Positions 33,615-43,077 of a DNA stretch of 64,000 nucleotides are shown here, piece after piece (positions within the stretch are counted from its first letter, which is position 1; each line of letters begins with the position of its first letter). The stretch is from Paenibacillus catalpae (GTDB lineage: Bacteria; Bacillota; Bacilli; Paenibacillales; Paenibacillaceae), in assembly GCF_900112695.1 (NCBI RefSeq), contig NZ_FOMT01000004.1:310001-374000 (forward strand), in the 5' to 3' direction. The position numbers and the translations under genes were made by a program. The notes below the pieces were generated by a model. It was not told where the DNA came from and ran no database searches. It saw only the letters and a list, made by a program, of their open reading frames with translations.

Positions 33615-36600
33615 ATGTTCGCATTAAGTAAAAGGCTGCACCGCAATCCGTTTCTAATGTTCTCTTTAGCACTCGCCATTTTGTTATCCCAGCTGACGCT
33701 CTACCCTTCTACCTCATCCGCGGCAGGCGGTTCCAACCTTGCTATAGGCAAAACCGTAACAGCCAGCGGCTATTCCGATGTCTACGTCGCAGGTCATGTA
33801 GCTGACGGTAATCAGGCTACATATTGGGAGAGCGTGAACAACGCCTTCCCGCAATGGATTCAAGTCGATCTTGGCGCCAGCACCAGCATTGATCAGGTCG
33901 TTCTGAAGCTGCCTGCCGGCTGGGGCACACGCACCCAAACCCTTGCCGTACAAGGAAGCACCAACGGCTCTTCTTTTACCAACCTTGTTGGCTCGGCAAG
34001 CTATGTCTTTAATCCTACCGTGAACAACAACTCGGTAACGATTAATTTCGCAGCTGCGAGCACCCGTTACGTTCGACTGAACATAACAGCCAATACAGGC
34101 TGGCAGGCGGGACAAATCTCCGAGTTCGAAATCTATGGTGCAACCGTTACTCCACCTCCATCGGGAACTTACCAAGCTGAAAGCGCAGCGCTGTCGGGCG
34201 GCGCCAAAGTAAACACCGACCACACGGGCTACTCCGGTTCCGGCTTTGTTGACGGCTACTGGACACAAGGTGCTGCAACAACGTTTACGGTCAATGTTGC
34301 TTCGGCTGGCAGCTATGATGTCTCCCTCAAATACGCAAACGCCCAAGGCGCTTCACGCACGCTAAGCGTATACGTCAACGGTACCAAGATCCGTCAGACA
34401 ACGCTGAACAACCTGACAAATTGGGATACATGGGCAACCAAATCAGAGACGCTGACCCTTAATGCCGGCAATAATACAATTGCTTACAAATATGATGCGA
34501 CTGATTCAGGCAACATTAACCTGGACCAAATTTTGGTGACAGCCGCGGCGATACCAACGCCTACTCCAACGCCAACGCCTACACCAACACCTACACCTAC
34601 GCCTACACCTACACCTACACCTACACCAACGCCTACTCCAACACCAACACCTACACCAACGCCTACACCAACGCCTACACCTCCTGCCAGCTCGAACGTA
34701 GCATTAGGCAAGACGATATCCGCATCTTCTTCGACCTTTACGTATGTAGCCGCTAACGGCAATGACGGCAGCACGGGAACCTATTGGGAAGGCGGCGGCA
34801 GCCCGAGTCAATTGACCGTTGATCTTGGCGCCAACCATAATATTACCTCGATCGTAGTGAAGCTGAACCCGGCAACCGAATGGAGCACCCGTACACAAAC
34901 GATTCAAGTGCTGGGCGCTAACCAGAACACTACAGCCTTCAGCAATCTGGTATCCGCGCAGTCCTATACGTTTAACCCGGCTTCCGGCAACTCGGTTACT
35001 ATTCCGGTCACCGCTACGGCCAGTAAGGTTCAACTAAACATTACGGCCAACTCCGGAGCACCGGCCGGTCAGGTAGCCGAATTCGAGATTTACGGAACAC
35101 CGGCTCCGAACCCGGATCTGACGATTACAGGCATGACCTGGACGCCATCCGCTCCTGTAGAGACAGATGCCATTACTCTTAGTGCAACGGTGAAAAATAT
35201 CGGCAACGCCAGCTCGCCGGCCTCCTCGGTCAACTTCTACCTGGGCAGCGAACTTGTTGGATCCGCTCCTGTTGCAGCACTAGCCGCAAATGCTTCTGCT
35301 ACCGTGTCGGTGAATGCCGGAGCAAGAAATGCCGGCAATTATCCGGTCAGCGCAAAAGTGGATGAGAGCAATACGGTTATTGAACAGAACAATAATAACA
35401 ACAGCTACGGCAATTCGGCAGGCATTACGGTCGCAGCGGTGCAAAGCTCCGACTTGATCGTCTCGACGACTTGGAATCCAAGCAATCCAAGCGCGGGCAA
35501 CTCCGTTACTTTTACAACCAATTTGAAAAACCAGGGCAATATCGCTTCGGCCGGCGGCGCTCATCCCATTACCGTGACGCTGAAAAACGCGGCTGGAGCA
35601 ACGATACAGACATGGAATGGATCGTATAACGGTGCTCTTGCAGCAGGCCAGTCCGTTAATGTTACGATAGGCAGCTGGACGGCTGTAAACGGCAGCTATT
35701 CGGTAACGACTTCGGTTGCCGCGGACACCAGCGAAGTGAGCACCAAACAAACGAATAATTCCAATACCGTAAGCCTGTATTCGGGCCGGGGAGCAAACAT
35801 GCCGTTTACGATTATTGAGGCAGAATCCTCCTCCAACTCTACAAACGGCACCAAATTAGCTCCAAACTTCAAGCCTGGCGATTATGCCGGCGAAGCCTCC
35901 GGCCGTTCGGCTGTTCAGCTTGATGCTACGGGAGAATATGTCGAGTTCACCCTTACTTCTCCGGCAAATGCTTTTGTACTCCGCAACGCCGTTGCCGAGA
36001 ACACAACCGGAACGATCAGCATCTATGCGGACGGGGTAAGCAAAGGAAAATTCAACGTCTCTTCCAAGTTCTCTTACCTGTATGCCACACCTAGCACCCT
36101 TGGCCGCCTCGGCTATGATAATGCGCCTGGCGCTGGTTTAACGGCTTACTGGCTTTATGAGGATGCGCAGCTGATGCTGGATCAGGTGTATCCGGCCGGA
36201 ACAAAGATCAAGATTCAGAAGGATGCAGGAGATGTGCCTTGGATCTATGTCGATATGCTGGAGACCGAGAATGTAGCACCTCCTCAGGCGAATCCTGATC
36301 CAACCAAATATGTTCAGGTTTCTTTATCAAAGTCCATTGAACAGGCTTTGAACGAATTCAGACAAGACAATACGAAGAAAGGCATCTACATCCCTGCCGG
36401 CCAATGGACGATTAACAGCAAGATCTTCCTCTACGGCCGCGCAACGGAAATTGTAGGCGCTGGTCCTTGGCACACCAAGCTGGTCGCGCCTCAGGATCAG
36501 TCCAATACGGATGTTGGCTTCAACATTGGCTCGGCGGCAAACGGCTCGACCATCCGCGACCTGTCGGCATGGGGCAACTACATTTACCGCGTGGACGGAC

Positions 36601-37472
36601 CGGGCAAATTCATTGACGGCAACGGCATGCAGAACGTAACGGTTCAGAACGTTTGGGTCGAGCATTTTATCTGCCTCTATTGGGGTGTGAACTCCTCCAA
36701 CAATACGTTCAAGAACAACCGGATCAAAAACACGTTTGCAGACGGGATTAACATGACGAACGGTTCTTCCTACAACGTCATCGATAACAACTATGCACGC
36801 GGTACCGGGGACGACTCCTTCGCCCTGTTCAGCGCTGTCGATGCAGGCGGATCCTACAACGTAGGCAACAAGTACACGAACCTGACAGCTACAAACGTAA
36901 GACGCGCGGCTGCCTTTGCCGTGTACGGCGGTTCGGATAACCTGTTCCAGAACCTGTACGGAGCAGATACGTTAACGTATCCGGGCATCACGATCAGCAG
37001 CTACAGCTTCGGCTACAACACGCTTGGCTTTGGCGATAAGGATACCGTCATTGACGGGGCAACGCTGGACCGCACGGGCGGAGACTTCTGGACCAGCGTT
37101 GGCGCCGATGACAAGATTAACGACTATCAGAATTTTGGCGCGATCTGGATTTACGGCGGAGACAGGGCAATCAAGAACATTCTGATCAAAAATGTAGACA
37201 TCAACAATCCGGTCTATTTCGGCCTCATGTTCCAGTCCATGGCGCCTAACAATCTGGCGATGCAAAATATCCGCGTCGAGAACGTCAACATCAACAACCC
37301 GACACGCTACGGCATCAAGCTTGTCGTCCGTGCCGAGCAAGGCCAAGGTCCGGCTTACGGCGGAGCAAGCTTCACCAATGTGAAGGTTAACAATCCGGGC
37401 GTCTCCGCCATCTACGGCGAAGCCGCTAGTCCGAACTTCACCGTCACGCGAGTATCGGGAAATAACTGGTAG
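33615..37472 (+). CDS. Secreted multidomain GH87 alpha-1,3-glucanase (mutanase/mycodextranase)
   Basis: A 1285-residue secreted enzyme. Order: signal peptide (1-36); discoidin/CBM domain (~39-172); CBM6/35-like domain (~180-310, [11 protein letters not shown] to [10 protein letters not shown]); Thr-Pro repeat linker (~314-355); second discoidin (~358-494); two CARDB-like Ig domains (~500-607, 611-724); a beta-sandwich (~728-889, IIEAESSSN); and a right-handed beta-helix (~896-1285). Asp1043 (FADGIN) and Asp1066-1067 (GTGDDSF) show the same 23/24-residue spacing as the three catalytic Asp of Paenibacillus GH87 enzymes. It would hydrolyse alpha-1,3-glucan of fungal walls or dental/bacterial glucan. 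ATG 33615 follows TTAGGAGG. Confidence 0.9.
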   Translation: MFALSKRLHRNPFLMFSLALAILLSQLTLYPSTSSAAGGSNLAIGKTVTASGYSDVYVAGHVADGNQATYWESVNNAFPQWIQVDLGASTSIDQVVLKLPAGWGTRTQTLAVQGSTNGSSFTNLVGSASYVFNPTVNNNSVTINFAAASTRYVRLNITANTGWQAGQISEFEIYGATVTPPPSGTYQAESAALSGGAKVNTDHTGYSGSGFVDGYWTQGAATTFTVNVASAGSYDVSLKYANAQGASRTLSVYVNGTKIRQTTLNNLTNWDTWATKSETLTLNAGNNTIAYKYDATDSGNINLDQILVTAAAIPTPTPTPTPTPTPTPTPTPTPTPTPTPTPTPTPTPTPTPTPTPPASSNVALGKTISASSSTFTYVAANGNDGSTGTYWEGGGSPSQLTVDLGANHNITSIVVKLNPATEWSTRTQTIQVLGANQNTTAFSNLVSAQSYTFNPASGNSVTIPVTATASKVQLNITANSGAPAGQVAEFEIYGTPAPNPDLTITGMTWTPSAPVETDAITLSATVKNIGNASSPASSVNFYLGSELVGSAPVAALAANASATVSVNAGARNAGNYPVSAKVDESNTVIEQNNNNNSYGNSAGITVAAVQSSDLIVSTTWNPSNPSAGNSVTFTTNLKNQGNIASAGGAHPITVTLKNAAGATIQTWNGSYNGALAAGQSVNVTIGSWTAVNGSYSVTTSVAADTSEVSTKQTNNSNTVSLYSGRGANMPFTIIEAESSSNSTNGTKLAPNFKPGDYAGEASGRSAVQLDATGEYVEFTLTSPANAFVLRNAVAENTTGTISIYADGVSKGKFNVSSKFSYLYATPSTLGRLGYDNAPGAGLTAYWLYEDAQLMLDQVYPAGTKIKIQKDAGDVPWIYVDMLETENVAPPQANPDPTKYVQVSLSKSIEQALNEFRQDNTKKGIYIPAGQWTINSKIFLYGRATEIVGAGPWHTKLVAPQDQSNTDVGFNIGSAANGSTIRDLSAWGNYIYRVDGPGKFIDGNGMQNVTVQNVWVEHFICLYWGVNSSNNTFKNNRIKNTFADGINMTNGSSYNVIDNNYARGTGDDSFALFSAVDAGGSYNVGNKYTNLTATNVRRAAAFAVYGGSDNLFQNLYGADTLTYPGITISSYSFGYNTLGFGDKDTVIDGATLDRTGGDFWTSVGADDKINDYQNFGAIWIYGGDRAIKNILIKNVDINNPVYFGLMFQSMAPNNLAMQNIRVENVNINNPTRYGIKLVVRAEQGQGPAYGGASFTNVKVNNPGVSAIYGEAASPNFTVTRVSGNNW
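34552..34682 (+). repeat. Thr-Pro codon repeat in the GH87 linker
   Basis: Near-perfect ACNCCN hexamers encode about 20 Thr-Pro pairs as a stiff interdomain linker. Such tracts are prone to length change by slippage in multiples of six bases, which keeps frame. Confidence 0.9.
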
Positions 37473-37477
37473 AATAC

Positions 37478-37515
37478 AAAAAGAGCTTGCCCGGGAACCC
37501 GGGTAAGCTCTTTTG
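37478..37515. terminator. Bidirectional terminator
   Basis: AAAAAGAGCTT-G-CCCGGG, AA, CCCGGG-T-AAGCTCTTTTG between convergent genes. Confidence 0.92.
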
Positions 37516-38115
37516 TTATTTTTGCTCTTTGTTAGGTTGAAAAGTAAAGGCAATAATCTGGTCAACTTTCTTGATGACCTCATTAGAGCCAAACCCGACC
37601 AGAAAACCAAATCCTATCTGGAAATATAAAGCCTGTATGCTTACCGCTGTACTCGTAATACCCTCGCCTTGAGACAAAGACATAAATCCCGCATTCAACA
37701 AGGCTAATGTCATGATGGACAATGCCCCTCCCATCAAGGGCTTATAAACAAAAGTGGACAGCCAAAGTTTAATTCGAAAGGAATCACTTAGTTCTTTGTT
37801 GGTAGTGTCTACCGGTTTAGTCAATTTCGTATATATTCTTCGCAATCCATATATACTGCTGCCCAAAACCCCTGCTACAAAGACATTAAAGAAATAGTAA
37901 TGTAAAGAAGAAGTATCCGTCACCTTCTCGACATCAAAGCCTGTTACCCGTAAACTAACTTCAGGGAATAAAAATATTGTACAGAGTACAACCATTAAGG
38001 ACAGATAGGTTTTTATGCCAATGATCCAGCCATAATCACTCTTAGTAAACTGTTCATAAATATTACGATTAGGTACATTTTCCACTTGTTCTTGTGTCAT
38101 AGTATCCGGTGTCAT
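37516..38115 (-). CDS. Four-helix membrane protein of unknown function
   Basis: A 199-residue protein not assigned to a family. A polar ~28-residue N terminus is followed by hydrophobic segments at about residues 30-50, 73-93, 121-145 and 155-178, and a short C-terminal tail. GGGGGGATAAAG precedes the ATG. It is divergent from the HD hydrolase gene with 59 bp between starts, so they may share control. Its place beside alarmone genes makes a membrane effector or sensor conceivable, but nothing in the sequence shows that. Confidence 0.75.
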   Translation of the reverse strand: MTPDTMTQEQVENVPNRNIYEQFTKSDYGWIIGIKTYLSLMVVLCTIFLFPEVSLRVTGFDVEKVTDTSSLHYYFFNVFVAGVLGSSIYGLRRIYTKLTKPVDTTNKELSDSFRIKLWLSTFVYKPLMGGALSIMTLALLNAGFMSLSQGEGITSTAVSIQALYFQIGFGFLVGFGSNEVIKKVDQIIAFTFQPNKEQK

Positions 38116-38174
38116 CTTTATCCCCCCGACTTATCTCTTTGCGCTTAATCATTCATAATAAAGGAGCTGATTTA

Positions 38175-38720
38175 ATGAGCTTAGTGGACATTGCTATTGA
38201 ATTTGCGGCAACCGCCCATCAATCCCAGTACCGCAAAGGAACACATACACCTTATATTTCACATCCGTTTGCTGTAGCCATGCTCTTATCCTCGTACAAC
38301 TGCAGCGAGAAGGCTATAATTGCCGCGCTACTCCATGATGTTCTTGAGGATACTGATATTGCCGAGCAGCAAATTACGGATCAGTTTGGCCCTGAAGTCA
38401 CTTCCATAGTAAAGGCCTGCTCCGAACCAGATAAATCATTAAGCTGGGAAGAACGCAAGACTCATACTATCGAGAGCATTCCCTCTTCACCGCTCGAAGT
38501 TCGCCTGGTTGCCTGCGCAGACAAACTACATAACCTGCGGAGCATGAAACGAGATTACGAAGCATTCGGCCCTTCTTTCTGGTCTCGGTTTAAAAGAGGT
38601 GAGAAAGAGCAAGCCTGGTATTATAAGGGTTTGGCTTCTGCCTTTGCTAGAGCCAAAGACGGCTCTCAGCATCCGTTATTTGCTAAATTCATTTATGAAG
38701 TGAATGAATTCTTTTGTTAA
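38175..38720 (+). CDS. Stand-alone RelA/SpoT-type HD hydrolase (small alarmone hydrolase-like)
   Basis: A 181-residue HD-domain phosphohydrolase. YISHPFAVAMLLSS, AALLHDVLEDTDI and VACADKLHNLRSM are the metal-binding and catalytic motifs of the (p)ppGpp hydrolase half of RelA/SpoT and of MESH1-like enzymes. It lacks synthetase and regulatory domains. The frame is open 22 codons upstream, but AAAGGAGCTGATTTA sets ATG 38175. It converges on a RelA/SpoT synthetase gene, so it could remove the alarmone made by that protein, the logic of toxSAS antitoxins. Confidence 0.85.
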   Translation: MSLVDIAIEFAATAHQSQYRKGTHTPYISHPFAVAMLLSSYNCSEKAIIAALLHDVLEDTDIAEQQITDQFGPEVTSIVKACSEPDKSLSWEERKTHTIESIPSSPLEVRLVACADKLHNLRSMKRDYEAFGPSFWSRFKRGEKEQAWYYKGLASAFARAKDGSQHPLFAKFIYEVNEFFC

Positions 38721-38727
38721 TCATAAT

Positions 38728-38764
38728 TAAGAGTATGTCATGGAGGACATACTCTTTATTTTTA
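38728..38764 (+). terminator. Terminator between hydrolase and synthetase genes
   Basis: AAGAGTATGTC, ATGGAG, GACATACTCTT followed by TATTTTT on the plus strand. Confidence 0.85.
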
Positions 38765-38766
38765 AC

Positions 38767-39876
38767 TTAGGCCGGTTCATCTTCTTCAAAATCTTCTAAT
38801 TCAAATTCAATATCTTCATCCTCAAAAAAATCCGTATCCGTAAAGATTTTAACCCCATACTTTTTCAGAATGTTTTCTATATCACTGACATCAATACTTT
38901 TCAAATAATCTAAATACTCCTCTTCAATACCTGTCCAATTTTTATTCCAAGCTTGTTTAAAATACTTTTCAGCGTCATTAATAATCATTATATGTCTTAG
39001 GAGCCCAATGAAATTGGTGGAAAAATGTAGATATACTTCTAATTTTCGCGTGATTAATGCATTTAGTTCGGATAACCTTGTAATTCCGTAAGCATTAAGT
39101 TCCTCTATAATTCTTGCATCACCTTGATTAAAATGAGACTCCAGCTGGTAATCCTCAATAAAATCCTTAAATTTAAGAGACAGAAAATTACTTAAAGAAG
39201 TAGAGTTGATATCTATATCTAATTCATCCCTGCTTGTTTTATCTTTAACTTCTTTTTGATATTCGCTTATTTCTTGTGAGATCGAATTAAATTCCCGGTC
39301 AACAAGTTCAAGAGTCGCGGCAGCTAAAGCAAATCTTCGTTTGATATCGTTATCAGGAGGCAAAACTCCGTTAAATTTATAGTTCTTAGTATGGGAAATA
39401 TCCGCCCACGCATGTTCTAAAATTGTTCTAATTTGAATTTCAAATTGAAGGTCTTTAAAGATCTTGTACTCAGGGAGATTTAGTCGCTCATCCGTCAGTT
39501 TAGCCACATAATGCAGAGACCTGTAGCCGACCTTGTCATCTCCGAGCTCTTTACTTTTATCCGTGCTATGCTCTGGATCTATATCAAATAGCGGTTGAAT
39601 AATCTCTGAACAGATATCTATTTCCGATTTTACGAAAGTAATCACTCTTACCCCAGCTAAATCCTTTATTTCTTTAATAGGATCCTTATATTTATTATCT
39701 GAAGCCTTGCTAATAAAACTGTCTATCTCTTTGGCTCTACTGGTAACTGTGTAATAAGATACATCAGCAGAGTCAAGTACTTCTCGTATAATTGACTCTA
39801 ACTTCCCCGCTAATTTTTCAAAAACAGGTCTATTTTTTACATACCATTTCGTAATTTCATCCATATTTTTCTTCAT
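38767..39876 (-). CDS. RelA/SpoT-domain (p)ppGpp-type synthetase with C-terminal extension
   Basis: A 369-residue protein. The N-terminal ~190 residues form a nucleotidyl synthetase domain: TSRAKEIDSFISK, IKDLAGVRVITF, DDKVGYRSLHYVAK and FEIQIRTILEHAWADISH carry the pyrophosphate-transfer residues. The remaining ~180 residues are helical and acidic-ended (FFEDEDIEFELEDFEEDE) and match neither TGS/ACT domains nor a short SAS. There is no HD domain. The coding region is clearly AT-richer than its neighbours, suggesting transfer. ATG 39876 (AGAAGG upstream) is preferred. Candidate toxic SAS or phage-defence alarmone synthetase paired with the HD hydrolase. Confidence 0.85.
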   Translation of the reverse strand: MKKNMDEITKWYVKNRPVFEKLAGKLESIIREVLDSADVSYYTVTSRAKEIDSFISKASDNKYKDPIKEIKDLAGVRVITFVKSEIDICSEIIQPLFDIDPEHSTDKSKELGDDKVGYRSLHYVAKLTDERLNLPEYKIFKDLQFEIQIRTILEHAWADISHTKNYKFNGVLPPDNDIKRRFALAAATLELVDREFNSISQEISEYQKEVKDKTSRDELDIDINSTSLSNFLSLKFKDFIEDYQLESHFNQGDARIIEELNAYGITRLSELNALITRKLEVYLHFSTNFIGLLRHIMIINDAEKYFKQAWNKNWTGIEEEYLDYLKSIDVSDIENILKKYGVKIFTDTDFFEDEDIEFELEDFEEDEPA

Positions 39877-39969
39877 CTCGTTAACCTTCTTCATCCGTGA
39901 TAGTCTAGAAGAATAAAATCCCAATTATTACTTGAATATACCATGACATATGGCCTATGTATAGAAACT

Positions 39970-40008
39970 AAAAAAAGAGAAGTGCGACCAGCGCACTCCT
40001 CTTCACTT
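39970..40008 (-). terminator. Terminator of the EamA transporter gene
   Basis: On the minus strand AGGAGTGCGC, TGGT, GCGCACTTCT-like stem followed by CTTTTTTT. Confidence 0.85.
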
Positions 40009-40014
40009 AGACTT

Positions 40015-40926
40015 TTATACTATTCCCTTTCCACGTGCCCGCCAAAGCGGAGGAAGCTGCGGCACGATCATGCCCACCAGCATAAACAAGCAGCCGAATC
40101 CGCCGCGGACGCCCAGCACTTCGTCGAGCAGCAGGAAGCCGCCAATTGCCGCAAACACCGTCTCAAGGCTTAAAATAATGGCTGCCTGCGTGGGATGCGC
40201 ATTTTTTTGGCCAACGATCTGAAGCGTATAAGCAATGCCGACCGAGCAAATCCCGCCGTACAGCAACGGAATAATGGCATCGTACAGCCCGGATAGCTCA
40301 ATCTTTTCCGTAGAAAAAGCTACAATAAAGCTTAGCAGCGAACAGGTTACGATCTGCACCAGCGACAGCTTAAGCACATCCGTCCTGCGGGAAAACCTGT
40401 CGATCATCAGAATGTGGGCGGACCAGAATAATGCCCCTATAAGCTCGTACAAGTCACCTTTTCCCAACGTCATATTATCCGTCATACATAATAAATACAG
40501 GCCGATGACAGCCAGCACGGCACCTATGCCGCTGTTCAAGCTAAGGCGCTGCTTCAGGAACAACCCGATGAAAGGCACGATAACAATATAGAGCCCCGTA
40601 ACGAAGGCTGCTTTTCCCGCGGTCGTGTATAAGAGTCCGATTTGCTGCAAGGATGCGCCGGCAAATAAGATAAGCCCCGTGCAAAGCCCATAGACGGAGG
40701 CACTCCGGAAGGAAGTGCGAATCTGCTGCTTCGTCTGGCCGGATTTGCGATCCATGATCCAGATCAGCGGAATGAGAGAAATAGCTCCAAGCACGAACCT
40801 CACCGCATTAAAAGTAAACGGCCCCGTGTGCTCCATCCCTTGCCGCTGCGCCACGAAAGCAAATCCCCATATAAAGGCCGCGATTAATAAAAATAAACTG
40901 GATTTCAATTGCGATTGTTGTCCCAT
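40015..40926 (-). CDS. EamA/DMT family transporter
   Basis: A 303-residue protein with ten predicted helices formed by two EamA repeats: FLLIAAFIWGFAFVAQRQGM opens the first and ELIGALFWSAHILMIDRFSR the second, and ETVFAAIGGFLLLDEVLG is the signature before the last helices. Members export amino acids or other metabolites; substrate unknown. AGGAGAGAAGACAGAAT precedes the ATG. Monocistronic. Confidence 0.9.
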   Translation of the reverse strand: MGQQSQLKSSLFLLIAAFIWGFAFVAQRQGMEHTGPFTFNAVRFVLGAISLIPLIWIMDRKSGQTKQQIRTSFRSASVYGLCTGLILFAGASLQQIGLLYTTAGKAAFVTGLYIVIVPFIGLFLKQRLSLNSGIGAVLAVIGLYLLCMTDNMTLGKGDLYELIGALFWSAHILMIDRFSRRTDVLKLSLVQIVTCSLLSFIVAFSTEKIELSGLYDAIIPLLYGGICSVGIAYTLQIVGQKNAHPTQAAIILSLETVFAAIGGFLLLDEVLGVRGGFGCLFMLVGMIVPQLPPLWRARGKGIV

Positions 40927-41017
40927 ATTCTGTCTTCTCTCCTACTAGCTGACTAACTGTTGAAAAGACCATTATACAAAAAATAAAGCACAGCGGTAAC
41001 CCGCTATGCTTTATCTG

Positions 41018-41263
41018 TTAACCTTCGCTATCCATATCTGATACCCGGCAAGCGACTTGATCCACTTCCATCCCCATTGTTGACGATTGCTCGATTAAGC
41101 TGCGCAACGGCACTTCAATCTCTTGATCCGGCTCGGCAAGCGAATAAATGCGGGCTGTGCCCTTTTCTTCATCCACATGCTGAATGTAGACTTGAGTCCC
41201 GTTATACTTCACGTCCTCCATAATCGGAGAAGCGGCAATTTCCTTGGCACGATTAATATCCAA
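41018..41263 (-). CDS. sspH: H-type small acid-soluble spore protein
   Basis: An 81-residue minor SASP made in the forespore. DINRAKEIAASPIMEDVKYN, then YIQHVDEEKGTARIY and a PLRSLIEQ end match the SspH family. A start far upstream is open, but the family begins at MDxNRAKEI, which corresponds to the TTG at 41263, with GAGGAGG 8 bases before it. The C-terminal ~20 residues beyond the usual family end are an extension. A sigma-G-type promoter lies just upstream, as expected for a late forespore gene. Confidence 0.92.
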   Translation of the reverse strand: MDINRAKEIAASPIMEDVKYNGTQVYIQHVDEEKGTARIYSLAEPDQEIEVPLRSLIEQSSTMGMEVDQVACRVSDMDSEG

Positions 41264-41295
41264 TGCATATTCCTCCTCTGCTTTTAAACTCATTA

Positions 41296-41326
41296 CAGTA
41301 TGAGCGGAGGGGGATTGGAATATGCA
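41296..41326 (-). promoter_or_regulatory. Sigma-G-type promoter of sspH
   Basis: On the minus strand TGCATA, 18 bases, CATACTG, matching the forespore sigma-G pattern TGNATA-N17/18-CATACTA. It lies 33 bp before the TTG start and after the stop of the upstream gene. Confidence 0.75.
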
Positions 41327-41339
41327 TCCAAATGTACGG

Positions 41340-41660
41340 TTAGGAATCTGCTTCCCCTGTAACCAACCGTTCATAGTTATACCGAAGCAGTTCTAAGGCA
41401 TGGGCAATGTCTTCTTCCTTGATCAAATAAACCGAAACCCAGCCCGACTCCGGCAAAATATGATGGACCTTGGCTTTGCCGGTGCTCACCGCCTCATCCC
41501 GCTTAGCCTTCGGCAATAGCAGATCCACGAGCTGATTTCCATGAAGATGTCCGATCTCCTTGCCGTTCACCATAAACTCAATCCCTCCGAACCGGTGAGG
41601 GCCGGTCGTCACTCCAGACCAGGACAGCAATTCATCGGTCAGAACAGCTTTGTTATCCAT
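41340..41660 (-). CDS. DUF5519 (luciferase-domain-like) protein
   Basis: A 106-residue protein of the small family annotated as luciferase-related DUF5519: HRFGGIEFMVNGKEIGHLHG, ADLLLP-like segment, HHILPESGWVSVYL and a C-terminal helix ending in YERL. These proteins have no demonstrated enzymatic role. GGGGGAGACCC precedes the ATG. It is upstream of sspH on the same strand but sspH has its own forespore promoter. Confidence 0.78.
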   Translation of the reverse strand: MDNKAVLTDELLSWSGVTTGPHRFGGIEFMVNGKEIGHLHGNQLVDLLLPKAKRDEAVSTGKAKVHHILPESGWVSVYLIKEEDIAHALELLRYNYERLVTGEADS

Positions 41661-41689
41661 GGGTCTCCCCCTTCATTCTAATGTTCTAA

Positions 41690-42967
41690 TTATCGCTTGA
41701 TCACCTGGTCACGTCTTGGTCCTACGGATATAGCCTCGATTGAAACTCCAATTTCAGACTCCATGAATGAAATATATTGTCTGGCTGCAGCCGGCAATTC
41801 ATCATATCGTTTAATTTCAGAAATATTACACATCCAGCCAGGCATTTGCTTATATACGGGTTTTATTCCTTCTAACTTTGATGTGTCTGGGAAATGTTCA
41901 ATGATTCCGTTAGCGGTCTCGTAGCCGATACATACAGGAATCTCCTCCAAATAACCCAAGACATCGAGGTTAGTTAATACAACGGAGGTTGCTCCCTGCA
42001 AATGACAGCCATAGCGGGTTGCCACGGAATCGAACCAGCCCACACGTCTCGGCCGTCCCGTTGTCACCCCGTATTCCCCGGCATCTCCACCCCGTTTCCG
42101 TAGTTCCTCCCCTTCAACCCCATGCAGTTCAGTCACAAATGGCCCTGCTCCGACACAACTGGAATAAGCTTTTGTCACCGCAATAACATTCTGAATGGCA
42201 TACGGAGGTAGTCCGGCACCAACCGTTGCATAGCCCGCAAGCGTTGAGGATGACGTAGTGAACGGATAAATGCCATGATCCGGATCTCGAAGAGCCCCTA
42301 ATTGTCCCTCAAGTAAAATGTTGTCTCCATCGTGATAAGCCTTGCGAAGTAATGAGGTTGTATCCCCTATATACGGTGTTAAAATTTCGGCTTGCTCAAG
42401 CAGCTCAGGCATCCAATCTTCGACCTGAATCGATGGCTGACCATAATAATGCTGCAGAAGCACATTTTTAGTTTCAAGCATACGCTCAATACGATCGCGT
42501 AACCGGGCAGGATCAAGCAAATCGGCAGCCTGAATCCCAAGCTTTGTATACTTATCTGCATAAAAAGGGGCAATTCCGCGTCTCGTCGAACCAAAGCTGT
42601 TGTTCCCAAGCCGTTCTTCTTCAAGCTCATCGAACAACCGATGTACGGGCAATACAATTTGGGCTCTGTCGGAAATTATTAATTTAGGACTTGGAACTCC
42701 ACGTGCCGATAAAGCTTTCAGTTCATTTAACAAAACACCAATATCCAGCGCTGTGCCCGGCCCTATAATATTCGTAACTTTTGGATTGAATACGCCCGAA
42801 GGAAGCATATGCAGCGCAAACTTGCCAAAATCATTAATAATCGTATGCCCTGCATTGCTCCCTCCTTGGAAACGTACGACATAGGAAGACTGTACGGCTA
42901 ATACATCCGTCATTTTCCCTTTTCCTTCGTCTCCCCAATTTGCACCTACGATTGCCGTTACTGTCAT
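41690..42967 (-). CDS. purA: Adenylosuccinate synthetase paralogue
   Basis: A 425-residue GTP-dependent ligase joining IMP and aspartate. The P-loop region WGDEGKGKMTDVLA has the catalytic Asp, GGSNAGHTI the catalytic His, then GTRRGIAPFYADK-like FGSTRRGIAPFYADKYTK and GVTTGRPRRVGWFDSVATRYG. The segment GALRDPDHGIYPFTTSSSTL departs from the housekeeping PurA pattern (GVMLDIDQGTYPFVTSSNP), so this is a second, divergent type. Three ATGs are possible; 42967 has the best spacing from GGAGGT. It is divergent from a LysR regulator, unusual for a purine-pathway gene. Confidence 0.85.
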   Translation of the reverse strand: MTVTAIVGANWGDEGKGKMTDVLAVQSSYVVRFQGGSNAGHTIINDFGKFALHMLPSGVFNPKVTNIIGPGTALDIGVLLNELKALSARGVPSPKLIISDRAQIVLPVHRLFDELEEERLGNNSFGSTRRGIAPFYADKYTKLGIQAADLLDPARLRDRIERMLETKNVLLQHYYGQPSIQVEDWMPELLEQAEILTPYIGDTTSLLRKAYHDGDNILLEGQLGALRDPDHGIYPFTTSSSTLAGYATVGAGLPPYAIQNVIAVTKAYSSCVGAGPFVTELHGVEGEELRKRGGDAGEYGVTTGRPRRVGWFDSVATRYGCHLQGATSVVLTNLDVLGYLEEIPVCIGYETANGIIEHFPDTSKLEGIKPVYKQMPGWMCNISEIKRYDELPAAARQYISFMESEIGVSIEAISVGPRRDQVIKR

Positions 42968-43077
42968 CATCATGACCTCCGCTTTATCGATTCGCTTACA
43001 AAAATAATGATAAAGCCACGGAAGTATATTAGAATAATTCATATAACTAATATCTGATATAAATGTGAGGAATACCT

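Noticed and set aside
34484-34774. Minus-strand frame encoding Gly-Val repeats
   Set aside because: It is the complement of the Thr-Pro linker codons of the glucanase.
41690-42967. PurZ (diaminopurine synthesis, phage-type)
   Set aside because: Full-length 425 residues with the catalytic Asp retained in the P-loop region and no phage genes; better read as a bacterial PurA paralogue.
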